Assembly: GCA_022457155.1 (NCBI GenBank)
Contig: JAJGOT010000349.1
Span: 372,001 to 436,000 of the forward strand
Length of the DNA stretch: 64,000 nucleotides
Direction of reading: 5' to 3'
Source: Cladopsammia gracilis
Lineage: Eukaryota > Cnidaria > Anthozoa > Scleractinia > Dendrophylliidae
Of the stretch, positions 1 through 12,500 are shown piece after piece; positions within the stretch are counted from its first letter, which is position 1, and each line of letters begins with the position of its first letter. The position numbers and the translations under genes are program-made. The notes beneath the pieces were generated by a model. That model saw only the letters and a program-made list of their open reading frames with translations, was not told the DNA's origin and searched no databases.

Positions 1-690
1 CTAGTGAGTGAATTATTGTACCTTGTTGTAAAAACGTATCAGTATTATGATAACAGTCTCTGGTTCTTTTGAGGACGTGTCTGGAGTTGAATCGGGAATA
101 CAAATGACTGTTGTGCCGGTCGTCTAGGAGTTCACTGTTATGAGAGTTATGAGTTATGAGAGTTCACCGTTCTGTAAAATGAGGACCGGATGGCGGCGGA
201 TGGCGGATGGCGGACAGCGGATATTAAAATGCGGATAACAAAATGCGGATGATAAAATGCGGATGATAAAATGCGGATGAAAAAAAAAACAGAAAAATAA
301 TTCCTTACGATTTTTACCAAAAAAACAAAAAACAAAGAAAGAAAAGAAGCAGAAATAACTTTAAAATGGCACGAAACAAAAACACGAAACATAAACTTTA
401 TTGTCAAGCTGTCTTCAAGTTCCACTTCATGCCTCACTCAACCCTAGTTGGAAAATATATGAATGTTGCGTTTCGAGTTTGACCGATTGTGCAGTCTGCA
501 CGTGTTTGAGGATGGAGTCCGACGAGTGTGACGATTACGGGCTTTTAAAATCTGTGTTTAGGAAACGGTAAGTTAGTAGAGTTCTTAAATTCGATTTAAC
601 TTCACCTGTTACTTTGCTTCACAAACAATCTTTTCTGACTTTTTATTCGTGTTTGTATCTGGTTCGTTGAAGAGTCAGGAAGGTGATGCA
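1..690. other. gene-poor left flank with short tandem repeat
   Basis: No convincing gene is visible. At 187-281 there is a short tandem repeat built from 'gcggat' and 'gataaaatgcggat' units, followed by an A-run. At 512-569 an ATG opens a short reading frame (MESDECDDYG...) that runs into a good donor (CG|GTAAGT). This could be a first exon of a host or transposon gene, but no partner exon was found. Confidence 0.4.
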
Positions 691-858
691 ATTGAGTGTT
701 TTTATCATAGATATGTTAAAAGGGTTAATTACTACACTAGTTTCCGTTATGGATATCTTTGGAATGCATGTATTCAGATAAGACCTTTTTGAGTGTTCCA
801 CTGTCACGATCATTCATTCCTGTGTTATCCTTTGTGAAAGCAAGAGCAACAATTCCGA

Positions 859-1250
859 CCGCCATTACTGTGTCGATCCAGAACTGTTGGCATGTGATGC
901 TTGTCTTGATGCTTGTGGTGCAGTGTGTTTTGGGGAATTCTTCCATGCCAAGTTTCCTCCTTTTATTGCTAGTCAATATTTGAACATTAACCAGCTCGAA
1001 CTGCTTACAATCAGGTCAGCTATACGCACTGAACAATCAACGTTCAACGAACGCCTTCATGCAGCGTTGTCTACGTGAAATTTGGTTGTTGCTGTCTCTT
1101 AACAATATCCGTTTATCTGCGCGTTACATTAGCGGGAAGTCATAGTCTAACGTTTTAGCGGATGCGTTGAGTCGTTCTCACTTAGACTCCTCGTACTCAG
1201 ACTATTTGCAGCATGCCGTAGCTACCTTGAACCTTACCCAAGTATTTCCT
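859..1250 (+). pseudogene. DIRS-type RNase H fragment
   Basis: Conceptual translation shows a CVDPELLACDACLDACG-like stretch, then FFHAKFPP, NINQLELLTI and VLADALSRSHLD. These resemble the RNase H region that follows reverse transcriptase in cnidarian DIRS-like elements, including the LADALSR motif. The frame changes and stops occur several times, for example after HAALST at 1078. It lies just inside the left repeat and upstream of the recombinase, as expected for this class. It is non-functional. Confidence 0.65.
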
Positions 1251-1364
1251 AGCGACTCTATGTTCGTTTTCAATGTATATTAAGTAGCTACTTCCATTTA
1301 TTTTCATAGATCCTTATTAAGTTTATTGATTTTTCTTTCTTTCAAACTGTTTTTCAATTTTATC

Positions 1365-2330
1365 TCGCAGATCACATCGACGCTTTGCAGCAGTATTTAG
1401 GAACTATCCAGGTCCATGCTTTTTGCGACTCCACAAAGCGCTCTATGAGATGCTATATGCGAACATATTTATTGTTTTGCCAATATTTCGATTTCTTGCC
1501 TTTCCCAGTTTCCAAATCCGTTTATTTGCTTTATTTAGTTTTTTTTTGTCACGTTCTTTAACGTCATACCCGTTCGATCGTTAATTATTTGAGCATTATT
1601 TCACATATTAACCGCTCGTGTGGTGCCAGTTTTGCCTTTCTTGACGATTTAATATGACGTTTATCTTGCCAAACGAGCGGTGCGTCGGATCTTGGGTGAT
1701 TGTGTCGCACGAAAAGAACCGATCACTGTTGAGATCCTTTTACAATTGTCCCGTCTTTTCGATTTAGATAATCATTTGCACGTCTGCATGCGTGCTTTAT
1801 TTTTAGTAGCCTTCTTTTCTTTTTTACGTATCTCTAATTTAGTAGTCTGAAATTGGCGATTTCCAGGCGTGTTTTTTGACACTATCTAGCATGACTTTCA
1901 CACCGCAAGGGGTTTTGTTGCGCATCACGCGCACTAAGACACTCCAGTTTCGGGAGCGGGTTTTAGAAATTCCCTTGCCGTTTATTCCCGGTTCGCCCCT
2001 TTGTCCTGTCACCGCGCTTAGGCAGTATTTAGCTAGTGTACAATTGTCGCCCTCTTCACCATTATTCGTTTGTCAATCTCGGGGATCGTACAGGCCTATC
2101 TTGGCTCACCAGTATAATGCTCTTTCAGCCATTAGGTTTAATCCCGCACAGTATTCCTCGCACAGTATTCCTCGCACAGTTTTCGTCGCGGAGGCGCTAC
2201 ATTTGCTTTTTGTAATCGAGCGCCTACAGCTTTTATTAAATCGCATGGCGATTAGAAGAGTGACGCATATTTAATCTATCTCACTCTTTCCAACGAAAAT
2301 AACTTTAAAATTCTCCATTCTATCACAACC
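1365..2330 (+). pseudogene. tyrosine recombinase (YR) pseudogene of the DIRS-class element
   Basis: The stretch from about 1365 reads DHIDALQQYLGTIQVHA, typical of the N-terminal SAM-like part. The catalytic half has an open frame at 1876-2274 with ITRTKTLQFRERV and PLCPVTALRQYL. The conserved HxxR box (SHSFRRGGAT) and the region before the tyrosine (SDAYLIYLTLS) are present only after a frame change near 2150-2190. There the 14-base unit 'cacagtattcctcg' is duplicated and throws the reading frame. Further stops lie between 1560 and 1860. It is a dead integrase of the element at 691-2708. Confidence 0.7.
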
Positions 2331-2708
2331 AGACTCTCTCCCACATCGTAACTTCTTCTTCTCAAACCCTTTTTTTATTCTTTTTCCCCTTTGGGTTTGG
2401 CGGTTTATTGAATAAACATACGTTTAACCCCATCTACTGAGTCTGTTTGTGGTAGTAATTGAGCGTTTTTATCATAGATATGTTAAAAGGGTTAATTACT
2501 ACACTAGTTTCCGTTATGGATATCTTTGGAATGCATGTATTCAGATAAGACCTTTTTGAGCGTTCCACTGTCATGATCATTCATTCCCCCCCCCCCCCCC
2601 CACCCCTCACCCGGTTTAGGGTGTTGTTTCTTGTGCAGTATCAATTTGAATAAACATAGTTCAACATCCGTTTAACCCCATCTACTGAGTCTGTTTGTGG
2701 TAGTAATT

Positions 2709-3905
2709 GATAAGAAAAAGTGCGTGTGCTATAGCTTTGAAGTTGTTAACTATTTTCCTCTCGTATGTTATTGTGTTTGGCCATTTATAATCGCCAAAAC
2801 GGGAATCTGAATAACTGGTTATATATATTTAAAGTTAACTTGGTCAGGGGTGAAAGAGTTTTGTTTCCTAAGTACTAGAAAATCATACTTTTCATACTTT
2901 TCACGTTTTTTAAATTTGGCTTTCTTTACATGTATTTTATCTATTAAACATATGATACATATATTAATTTGAGAATATCAGTATTATAAAAGTGACAGGC
3001 CAAACACGACTCCTGCTAGTTGCATAATGTATAAAGAAACCTCTAGAATAGCTTTCCCAAGAAGGTCTACGAGATATTTGTTCCCCTTTGATCACCAAAA
3101 TAGAGATGTGACAAATGCTCGATGTATTGTATGACTCTTTTATCTTTGGGATATAAATCTCTTTAATGACAGGAGGTCAGTTTACATGCTGTGCACACTC
3201 ACTGCCATTTATAGAATTGTTTCCAGTCTATGCCTTCGTTATGCTAGTTCTCTTGGCATATGTTGGAGCGTCTTTGGCTAACTTTTGTTGCAAGATAAGT
3301 AGTGATCGGCTGCAGTTTTTGTTAATTGTTATGAATATGCTTGGATCAGTCAATCTCTGAGGCTCGATTTCCGCCGCTTTCTCTCGTCCGGTCTCTGAGC
3401 CTCCAATCTCTCAGCCGGTGATTTAGTGTCTAAGTCTGCGGTGTGCAAGACTTGTGAGAAAGTGGATCTTTATCACGGATGTAAGTGTCCAAGATCAAAG
3501 TCTGAAGCTGCCGTATCTCTACTGGAATAATGACTTCTTGCAGTTTATGTTTTAGCTCCTTGTTTTATTCTGTTTTTGAGTAGTGTTTCTTGGAGCTTGA
3601 AGAACCTCCTGATCCGTTGTTTCATAATGGCGTTCGGGATTGCATCCCGACATGGCTTGTACAGATATGGTGATCTGTTTTGAAAATCTCACGGATGCTA
3701 GTGAATTCTTACGTTTTTCCACAGTTTATTTTTTAGTATTTATCAAATTATTTTCCTCAAGCTGTAAACTGCGCATTGTAAATTGGCGTAGAAATAATGG
3801 CAAAGTCCCGGGTCGGCGTCATCTAATTACCATTTTGTAAATTCAAATCTCTAAAAATAAACTCACAAACGCAACTTTGAAATCAATAAATATTTTACCA
3901 TAAAA
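2709..3905. other. AT-rich sequence, no gene recognised
   Basis: Short open frames at 3166-3360 and 3640-3840 show no family motif, no plausible start context and no flanking splice pattern that extends them. If NEDD1 extends leftwards, this is intron. Confidence 0.4.
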
Positions 3906-3909
3906 CTGT

Positions 3910-4250
3910 TCAAAAGTGTTGAATAAATTGGATATTATATTTCGTTATTACAAAACATTGACATTCGAAGAGTGTGAGGTCACCTTCGCATTTCTCCTGG
4001 TCTTCAGATGCCAGAGTTTTATCCAGTTGGTCTAAAAGCCAGTCTTGGCTAGATAAATAAACTTGTTCAGCCGAATGGAGGTTACGATAAAAATCGCGAT
4101 ATTCGCGAAGAATATTTTTATCGGAAGTCACGATTGAATTGTTGGCACGCAACTCTGAAATTGAGTCGCGTGTTTGTCGCTGATTTTCAAGCTGGTAGAA
4201 ATACTCCCGGGAAATACTTGGTCGGTTTTTCCCCCAGCTTTATCCACTGT
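3910..4250 (-). pseudogene. L1-like non-LTR retrotransposon ORF2 fragment (between endonuclease and RT)
   Basis: The minus strand reads IKLGEKPTKYF-like in a broken frame, then RPSISREYFYQLENQRQ, ISELRANNSIVTSD, LREYRDFYRNLHSAEQVYLS and SSQDWLLDQLDKTL, then CEGDLTLFECQ. This is the linker between endonuclease and reverse transcriptase in L1-like elements of aquatic animals. It is cut off at about 3965, before the first RT motif. It sits 3' of the gag-like fragment at 4560-5233 on the same strand. The two are probably one element with the endonuclease deleted. Confidence 0.7.
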
Positions 4251-4559
4251 TTTTTACTGCGAATGATGGCGTTTTTAGGAGATCTTTGATCTCCGCCAAA
4301 CGCGTGTGATCATCTGTTGTATTTAAATTACCACGAGACAGGACTTCTCACGCTTACGCTCACGGCATCGGTAATAGGGGGTGGCCGGCAGTTTCTGGAG
4401 AAGGGTCGCACGGAGGTTCATTTTTTTGTTTTGTAGTGCAAATTAGGACCTTTGTTATTTAAACCTCACTGGGATTACAAAATTTAAATAAGAAAGGAAA
4501 AACGAAATGAGTTCTGGTAGTTGTAGTCAAATGACGCTATCGTGCAAATGGCCTATTGT

Positions 4560-5233
4560 GGTTACAGGGGGAGTGTCGTTGCTGGTTGCTGTAGTGGGGG
4601 TCGGGAGGCCTCTGGTGTCCCCCCTCCGGGCACTGGAGCCTCGCGGTTCGCCTCGCGGCGTTTCGCCTTCAGGGAGTCTTTAACAACGCGCTCGGAAGAC
4701 TGGCACCGGTAGCATAGTATTGGCTGGCCAGTGTACTTAAAAAAATAACTCGAGCCCTTGAGTGACTTATTTGCGTGGCACTGCCTTTTGTTAACGTGTG
4801 AATTCTACGACACGGATGCCGTTCTCGATGTGCGCGTGGCTTTGAAGCAAAGCCGGTGGACTGCTCGCGCTTTGAGGTCGCCGTATTGTTCCACGAGTTG
4901 TAGCAGGTTTTCATCGGGGAATTCAACGGGAATGAAGCATGACACGTGTAGTGCTTTTTGCCGTAAAAGGCGTAAAGGGATAACGCGGCTTTCGCAGTCA
5001 AAGCCCGATGCCGCCAACCGCGTGGCCGATTCTGTCCCAACGATTTCTTCCTTAAAGTTCGGTAACGACTGCGCTATACTGAGCGAGTCAAGATCCAGGT
5101 TTTCCTCCACTATCAAGCGGACAGTAAGTTCTAGTGTGGGCGAACGGCTGGTGTGCGGTACGCGCGGCCATCTCCACGTAACGCGAGGGCGAGAAAACTC
5201 GCGAGACCAAAACACAAATTGTAAAGCACGCAC
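4560..5233 (-). pseudogene. gag-like ORF1 of the L1-like element, frameshifted zinc knuckle
   Basis: The open frame at 4805-5233 encodes a gag-like protein: LTVRLIVEENLDLDSL, LPNFKEEIVGTESATRL and FIPVEFPDENLLQLVEQYGD. After the frame breaks near 4800 the third frame continues with YTGQPILCYRCQSSERVV, the start of a CCHC zinc knuckle in which a later Cys appears lost (KDS). The C-terminal tail is rich in Pro, Arg and Thr. Long open frames on the opposite strand (4758-5306) are shadows of this sequence. The element runs on the minus strand with its ORF2 remnant at 3910-4250. Confidence 0.65.
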
Positions 5234-6030
5234 TCACCAAAGCGAAGACAGATGGTTACAAGACGCTTTCTTGCTTGTGGTGAAAAAACGGCACCAAATC
5301 TTGTGAAAAAAAGCTCTCCTTAGTCGTCGAAGTTGAGGATTATTCTGGCTTTTGGTCTTGAAAAAGTGGAGCACTGATGAGAAAAGATCCCCCAATGCTG
5401 TACAGAGAAGTTGTTAGCAGAGGGGCACGGGTTCCCCTCCTTTTGCAAAAAAAAAATAATGATGATGATAAGGCCCAGCCTATAACATTTTCTAAACACG
5501 TCTATTGTATAACCAAATAATAGGACCCCATTTTAGTTACTAGCGTGAAAATGTAAATAACGTCTGTAAAAATGCAAGGACCACTAGAACAAACAGTAGC
5601 AATATATAGCTGGACCGTTACTTGTTTATTAGCCTATCGTGTGCCAGCAATTTATCTTAGCCCATTTTAAATATTGTAACCGTTTGTTTCCATCTTCACT
5701 AAGCTTTCCTAGCCCCTGATGAAGGTTAGTTTTGTCTAACCGAAATATCGGGCATATCTTATTAAAAGAAATCGAACAAATTTGCTGTCTGATCAGCCTT
5801 TTATGTTAAAATTGTTTTTTTTTGAAAATATAAAGCCCATTTCGTGAACATAAATTTCTATTGGCTAATATGCATCATGTGATGTTTTCATGTACGTATT
5901 TTAAGTAGACTTAATCTAAAGGTGCGCTACAACGGCATCTTTACCATATTCACTATCAATTCTTCTATTTTGTTTTTATTAACCACACGTTCTAACGCTT
6001 TAACGAGATGGCTTTAAGAGCCCTTTGATT
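5234..6030. other. non-coding interval, probably a retroelement end
   Basis: Apart from the hammerhead motif, I see nothing coding. The sequence 5460-5711, directly upstream of the ribozyme motif, may be the rest of a Penelope-like terminal region. This is inferred from position only. Confidence 0.3.
5712..5753 (+). ncRNA. candidate minimal hammerhead ribozyme (Penelope-type)
   Basis: The sequence contains the conserved core CTGATGA (5716-5722), a perfect 6-bp stem II GGTTAG/CTAACC (5724-5729, 5736-5741), then GAAA (5742-5745). The closing stem I is GCCC (5712-5715) with GGGC (5750-5753). Stem III is reduced to the self-complementary ATAT just before C5749, the expected cleavage position. 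Hammerheads with very short, self-complementary stem III are known from Penelope-like retroelements and are thought to work as dimers. No Penelope protein was recognised nearby, so this is probably a 3' remnant. Confidence 0.55.
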
Positions 6031-6225
6031 CTTATTGTGCATTGTCTTAGTCCACATAGGAATAGTGATGCACTGCACCAGTTAAACTTGTTTTTCTTAT
6101 TGTGCATTGTCTTGGTCCACATAGGAATAGTGATCCACTGCACCAGTTAAACTTGTTTTTCTTATTGTGCATTGTCTTGGTCCACATAGGAATAGTGATG
6201 CACTGCACCAGTTAAACTTGTTTTT
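6031..6225 (+). repeat. three tandem 65-bp copies abutting a splice acceptor
   Basis: Three near-identical 65-bp units begin with 'cttattgtgcattgtctt' at 6031, 6096 and 6161. They end with 'aaacttgttttt', so each copy carries the pyrimidine tract. Only the last is followed by CTCAACAG, the acceptor of the NEDD1 exon at 6234. The duplication therefore repeats the branch-point and polypyrimidine region of a functional acceptor. Confidence 0.9.
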
Positions 6226-6233
6226 CTCAACAG

Positions 6234-6465
6234 GTTAATAGTGTGGCCAACAGCAAAATGTCAAGGTCAAGTGCTGTGCTGACCACTAAATCACAGAAGC
6301 CATCAGAAACATCGAACCCTCCATCATCACCAACACCAACATCTGAACCTGACCATGCTGTACACACACCAGTAATGAAACAAAATGGAGTCAAGGACGA
6401 GGAGGAGGACATTTTCTCACCTCTCAGAGAAAGTATGTTGTACATGCAAGTGTTTTATCATTATT

Positions 6466-6513
<48 letters not shown>

Positions 6514-9500
6514 AAACAAATCTGATATATATTGTGGTTCAAAGTTTTCTTTGGTTTAAAAATTTTGAAACCAGTTTTTGAAACCAGAAAAAACAAACAG
6601 GTTTCAAAAATTTTTAAAACAAAGAAAAATTTGAACTACAACATATATATTAATTTTTCAGTTTTGTAATGATATATGTTTCTTTGTTTTTCTGTAGTTT
6701 ATTATGTCATACCTCCCTGTACAACCATACACCTCTAAAAAGCAGCCACCTCTTGTAAATGACCGTGAGCACTTTCAACATTGGTGATTTGACTTTTTCT
6801 ATTGTTTTTAAGCTCTGGTATTAAAGCAACTGCTCACCCCTATTTAGATGTTACTACAGAGCCAATTTGAATTGAGTTACAGTACAATTTTAATAAAATG
6901 AACATTTGTCCCTTGCATCAAAAACTTTGATATGATAACAATATTTTGCGTCCACCTGATAGGTGTTTTGTACTTGAAGTTACTACAGGTTCATATGATT
7001 CAAAGTTAAAATCCCTGTGGTTTGTACATTAAGTTTACTACAGGTTCATATGATTCAAAGTTAAGCTCCCTGTGGTTTGTACATGAAGGTTACTACAGGT
7101 TCATATGATTCAAAGTTAAGATCCCTGTGGTTTGTACATGAAGGTTACTACAGGTTCATATGATTCAAAGTTAAGCTCCCTGTGATTTGTACATTAAGAT
7201 TACTACAGGTTCATATGATTCAAAGTTAAGCTCCCTGTGGTTTGTACATTAAGTTTACTACAGGTTCATATGATTCAAAGTTAAGATCCCTGTGGTTTGT
7301 ACATGAAGGTTACTACAGGTTCACATGATTCAAAGTTTAGCTCCCTATGGTTTGTACATTAAGATTACTACAGGTTCATATGATTAAAAGTTAAGCCCCT
7401 GTGGTTTGTACATGAAGGTTACTACAGGTTCATATGATTCAAAGTTAAGATCCCTGTGGTTTGTACATGAAGGTTACTACAGGTTCATATGATTCAAAGT
7501 TAAGCTCCCTATGGTTTGTACATTAAGATTACTACAGGTTCATATGATTCAAAGTTAAGCTCCCTGTGGTTTGTACATGAAGGTTACTACAGGTTCATAT
7601 GATTCAAAGTTAAGCTCCCTGTGATTTGTACATTAAGATTACTACAGGTTCATATGATTCAAAGTTAAGCTCCCTGTGGTTTGTACATTAAGTTTACTAC
7701 AGGTTCATATGATTCAAAGTTAAGATCCCTGTGGTTTGTACATGAAGGTTACTACAGGTTCACATGATTCAAAGTTTAGCTCCCTATGGTTTGTACATTA
7801 AGATTACTACAGGTTCATATGATTAAAAGTTAAGCTCCCTGTGGTTTGTACATTAAGTTTACTACAGGTTCATATGATTCAAAGTTAAGATCCCTGTGGT
7901 TTGTACATGAAGGTTACTACAGGTTCATATGATTCAAAGTTTAGCTCCCTATGGTTTGTACATTAAGATTACAGGTTCATATGATTAAAAGTTAAGCTCC
8001 CTGTGGTTTGTACATTAAGATTACTACAGGTTCATATGATTCAAAGTTAAGCTCCCTGTGGTTTGTACATGAAGGTTACTACAGGTTCATATGATTCAAA
8101 GTTAACCTGCCCTGTGGTCTGACCTTTTTGGGTGGTCGCTAACATGAGGTTCAACTGTATGTCCAAAAACAAACTTAATAATATTGTAAGTACTATGCCT
8201 GCTTTCCCAAACTACTAGCCATCGAGCAATTTGACTGTCTTTTATTTTTTTGTTTTGTTTTCTTTTTCTTTTTCTTTGGGAGGGGTGGGTGGGGAGGAGG
8301 GAGAATGTTTAAGGTTTGTAAGGCTGATTATTACATGTATATGATTTGACTAAATTGTTTTACATCTTTAGTTAAGACTCCGGTGGTTAACAACAGGCAG
8401 CCCACTGTCACTGGATCAAATAACTTCAAGGAAAACAATCCACCTGATGGTAAGATCTGTTTGCTACAAACTCTGTCAGTAATACTTGTTCATTAAGTTA
8501 ATTAAAAAGCAATCATTCACAAACAAGCAAACAAAAAAATAAATGATTATAGTCTTGCTATGCGACTGTTTGAGAAATTGCAAAAATTAGTTGCTGCATT
8601 AGTAACTACTTGCAAAATTTACCTTATTTTGGAGGTTTTACAAGTAAAAAATATGCTATCACATGAAACTTGAATGAGTTCAATTTTGTATTGTGCAGTT
8701 CCAGAAAATATCCATACTCCCCCCACAGAAGGTTTTTTGTTTAGCACTCCCCCGTCCCCCCAGGAAATTCCAGTTTAGCTTCATACTTTGCTTCTAAAAT
8801 GTTGGCTTTTAAGTCCCCCCTCCCCCTAGGAATTTCAAATGACCTTCCATGGGGTGGGTATGGATTTTTTCTGGAACTACACATTACAAATTAGATTTTA
8901 AAAAAAAATTGAAGATGAAACAGTCATTGCATTTTGATTGACTATGCACTATTAAATATCCATCAATTTTCTCCTCCATCAATTGCCTTCAAAATTGTGA
9001 AAATAAAATACTTGCAAAATACACCAAAATCGTTAAATTTTTAGCAATGCATTAGGCAGTTGCCTTAAGGTATGTTTTGATGAGCCTAAAAAGCAGACAA
9101 AATGCAATATAAGTACATGAGCACAAGAATATTTTGTACGCTTCAAAAGTACACAGTAAACCATTTAATAGGCAAGGTAAATTAACCAGTGTAGTCCTTT
9201 ACAGGAGCTTCATGAGAACTAAAACGGAATCTAGTTCTTTTAGGGCGTGTTTTTTGGTGACATATTCTGGTCATTCTGAAATCAGAATACGCTAACAAAA
9301 CTAGTATGTTGTTTACATTCTCACAAGCCACATTTGTGAGAGTAATAAGTGACATCTTTTCATATTTTATGAGAGGAATAGGTGCAATAAGTGCAATAAT
9401 TAGAGGTATTTTGTTTTTGAAATGGCCAGAATATGTCCCAAAAATCACACCCTTAATGTCTACCAGCAACTTCGGTTGATGTTTGCCTCATTTAAAAAGC

Positions 9501-12500
9501 TAGGAAAATGCTTCTTTTTCATTGGATCTACATAAAAAATTATTTTAAATGCAAATCCTTGACACAGCCTACAGTTTGCTAGTCTCTTTATTGTTACTGA
9601 TAACTTTTATGGGTACCTTCCAAAAAATATTTTCATTGTGTTTTATCTTTATGTATATATTGTAGTTCAATTTTGCTTATGGTACAATTGCTTTAATTGC
9701 TAGGCACATATTAAAAAACCTTCAGACACAAAACTGGCAAGGTTTGCTTTGCTGAATTATTCAAACAAACTGGACTGTAACAAGACATAATGGGCTAATA
9801 AAGTGCCTCAGATTTTTTCAAAAGTGCTCAAGATTGTGACCCTTATATAACCTTAACAGGAGTATGTAACTCTTTTCTTTTTTCCTGTGAACTACTTTTC
9901 ATTGACAATTCTGATAACTGCAATAAACATTTCACATGTAGTGCTGCCGTTAATAATAATAACTTGTACAAATTAAATTATGTTTAAAAGTTTTTTTTTA
10001 TAAACTGATGTGTTTGTTGTTGTTTCTTTCGCTAATGTTTGGCAGCTGTTGTACTTTTACATGTAATTTGGTCTATTGAAGAAGGAGAATGATGTCTATG
10101 TCGATTAAAATAATTTGATTTTAGATTGTGTGGTACTGCACAGCAGGAAATCAAACATGTTGAGTCTGTTTCTGAATATTTTTTCACTCTGACTAGTCTT
10201 GGGTGTCGCACGATATTATCAACTATAATCCTGACTTGGAATATTGAACATTTTCTAAATAAACAGTTGTTACCAGGATTTGTGCTGTATGATTGTAAAA
10301 GTGAAATACTAACTAAAGATATTTTCAAAGCTTCTCATCAGCTAATTTGCAATTTAGTGAGACAATGCAAAAGAAATAAATAATTAATACTGCTGTAGGA
10401 GATATAAAACATACACTTAATTTGACTTTTAAGTTTTGGAGTTTGAGGGACATACATTTTGTAAATGAATCTGAGTTGGAAGCTAGAAGGCTTAACTGTT
10501 CCTCAACATGCTTGTCAATCAATGTAGTTTTAAAATAAGTTTAACTGGTAACAAACTATAGACTCTTGACTTTTTGTTTAACAGGTTCAAACAGGTGCAG
10601 TGTGATTACTATGTTTTATTTAATGTTCCGTGGACAGGTGACCAGTTTGTTCTCAGTTCGTTTTCTAAAAATGGTCCTGAAAACAGCTCATATGTTGTTC
10701 ACATTAATGATATAACACTTCACCTGGAATAGAGTAATTACATTTATTGTTAAATTTAATGGCTGTTACAAAAAAACATCGAGACTTACTGAATAACATG
10801 CCCTGCTGTTAACAGCATTTTCTACCAAAACTATCATTATTTGATGCAGCTTCCTAATGCATTTTCACTGTACAACAGTATTTATTGAATATCATTACTT
10901 AAATACTTAGTAACTACATTTTCCCAACATATTAATAATATTTACATTTATCTTATTGTTTGATTCACAAACACAAAGTTTTTGTCTGTTTTATTATGGG
11001 TTTCTTTCAAATTTGTTTTTATAAATACATGCATGAGCTAACATCACCATTCACTTGTTGATAAATAATTAATGTGGAGATATGCCAGCCTCAACACAAA
11101 GTACATGTAATTTCCTCAAGTAGAGAAATTTTCAAGTGGCCATTTCATGAAATTGGTGACAAAACAGGGAAAGCATGAGTCGACGCAGATCAACTGATGT
11201 GTACTACAGACGCTACACAGGTCAATTTTATTGTTAATATAAATTTTAATATATCTTTTTGTGTTCTAAGAAGTGCTTGCAAGCAGAATCACAAAATGCT
11301 TAGGATTTGTAAAAATAATATGTCTAATTCACTGATTGGAAAATTATAGAATGATGTTAATTGTCATTAATTAGTATCAACTAAATAGAGATTGCATCTT
11401 TGAAAATTGAAGACTGATATGATTTTTTTTAACATGGAATACTATCATAGAATGCACCAGTGAGCGTAGCAACTTAAAACTTAATCAACTTAAAGTCAAG
11501 TACTACTGATTTCCTTTTTCTGTTTAACTGAAGCAAAAGAAATCATTTGAGCATTGACTCCTCTTTTGTGTCAGTTGCTCAAGTTTTATTCACCGCAATG
11601 TCTGTGTCAATCTTTGTATATTCTATGATTCAAATGATATTTACATATTTTAATTAGTTCTTTGGCACACAATCCAGGGAACCCATAAAAATCTTCTAAA
11701 ATTTTTTTTTTGGTACAAAACTGTTCATGAACTAACTTAACCAAAAACTGAATTAACTCAAGCAAAGCAACATTTGTTTATTTCCTTTATTGTTCTCTGT
11801 TGGAACTAAAACTAAAGATATCACTTACATACAGGCTTTGAGGAAAAGAAATACATTTAATTCCTTGGATTAAAGTGCCAATTTGGTCAAATTTTTACTT
11901 TTGTTTTTGTGCATTAAGTTAGACTGCTAGCTGTCGCTTTTCAGTCAATCTAGCGGGCGAGCTAATCAACAAAACAATCTTGACAAGACTGGAACTAGGG
12001 AATAAGCCAACAGGAAACTGGGGAAGGGGTGGGTTCTCACACTTGGTGGGCAGAGTTTCTGGTACAGAACCAGCACCCCCTCGGCTCGTATTACTTTCAC
12101 TTGCTCAGTCAATTGCTGATCGCGTATTTGCTTGCTCGTCCACTTGACTATCCTGCAGAGAGAGACAGTCTAGCATTAAGGAGACACCATTGGGACCAGG
12201 AGAAGTGCCCCCTCAATAGGGGTGATAATTACAAAGATTGTAATTATGAGCATTTTGCTAGTCAACACCAGAAGTGTCCCCTTAATGGAGGTGTCCTAAA
12301 GAAGAGGTTCCACTGTATTTTAGTTTGTAGTAACCTGTCCAACCTGTTTATCAATCTGATTATGGGAAAATGTTGTTTTTTACCGTACTGCCTTGCATTC
12401 GCACAGGCACCATTAAATTTGCATGTTCTGTAAGTTCAAAAAGATTTCCAGGGGAAGTGACATCCAAGGTTTATTCTCACATTAAATCCAAGGGTCCTCT

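Larger units (their letters stand above)
691..2708 (+). mobile_element. decayed DIRS-class (PAT/Ngaro-like) tyrosine-recombinase retrotransposon
   Basis: This is a deleted copy of a YR retrotransposon. The repeat layout is A1 (691-820), internal region, B1 (about 2410-2460), A2 (2458-2587), B2 (about 2649-2708). That is the split-direct-repeat arrangement of PAT/Ngaro-type elements. A1 and A2 are 130 bp each with three differences that I can see. B1 and B2 share 'catctactgagtctgtttg'. The interior holds RNase H-like and tyrosine-recombinase reading frames broken by stops and frameshifts. At about 2 kb it is much shorter than typical autonomous relatives, so most of gag and RT is gone. A C-run lies at about 2587-2601. 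The class is well supported. The choice between DIRS and Ngaro is less sure because the coding part looks DIRS-like. Confidence 0.75.

Noticed and set aside
4758..5306. 182-residue + strand ORF
   Set aside because: It is the antisense shadow of a gag-like retroelement sequence whose minus-strand translation shows a zinc-knuckle region.
1..6233. WD40 exons of NEDD1
   Set aside because: Searched on the + strand for WD-repeat-like exons with matching phases. Only transposon remnants and AT-rich sequence were found, so they are probably left of the window.
6976..8108. Regular repeat array resembling a CRISPR
   Set aside because: The units are contiguous 55-bp repeats without unique spacers, in a eukaryotic intron. 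It is a minisatellite.
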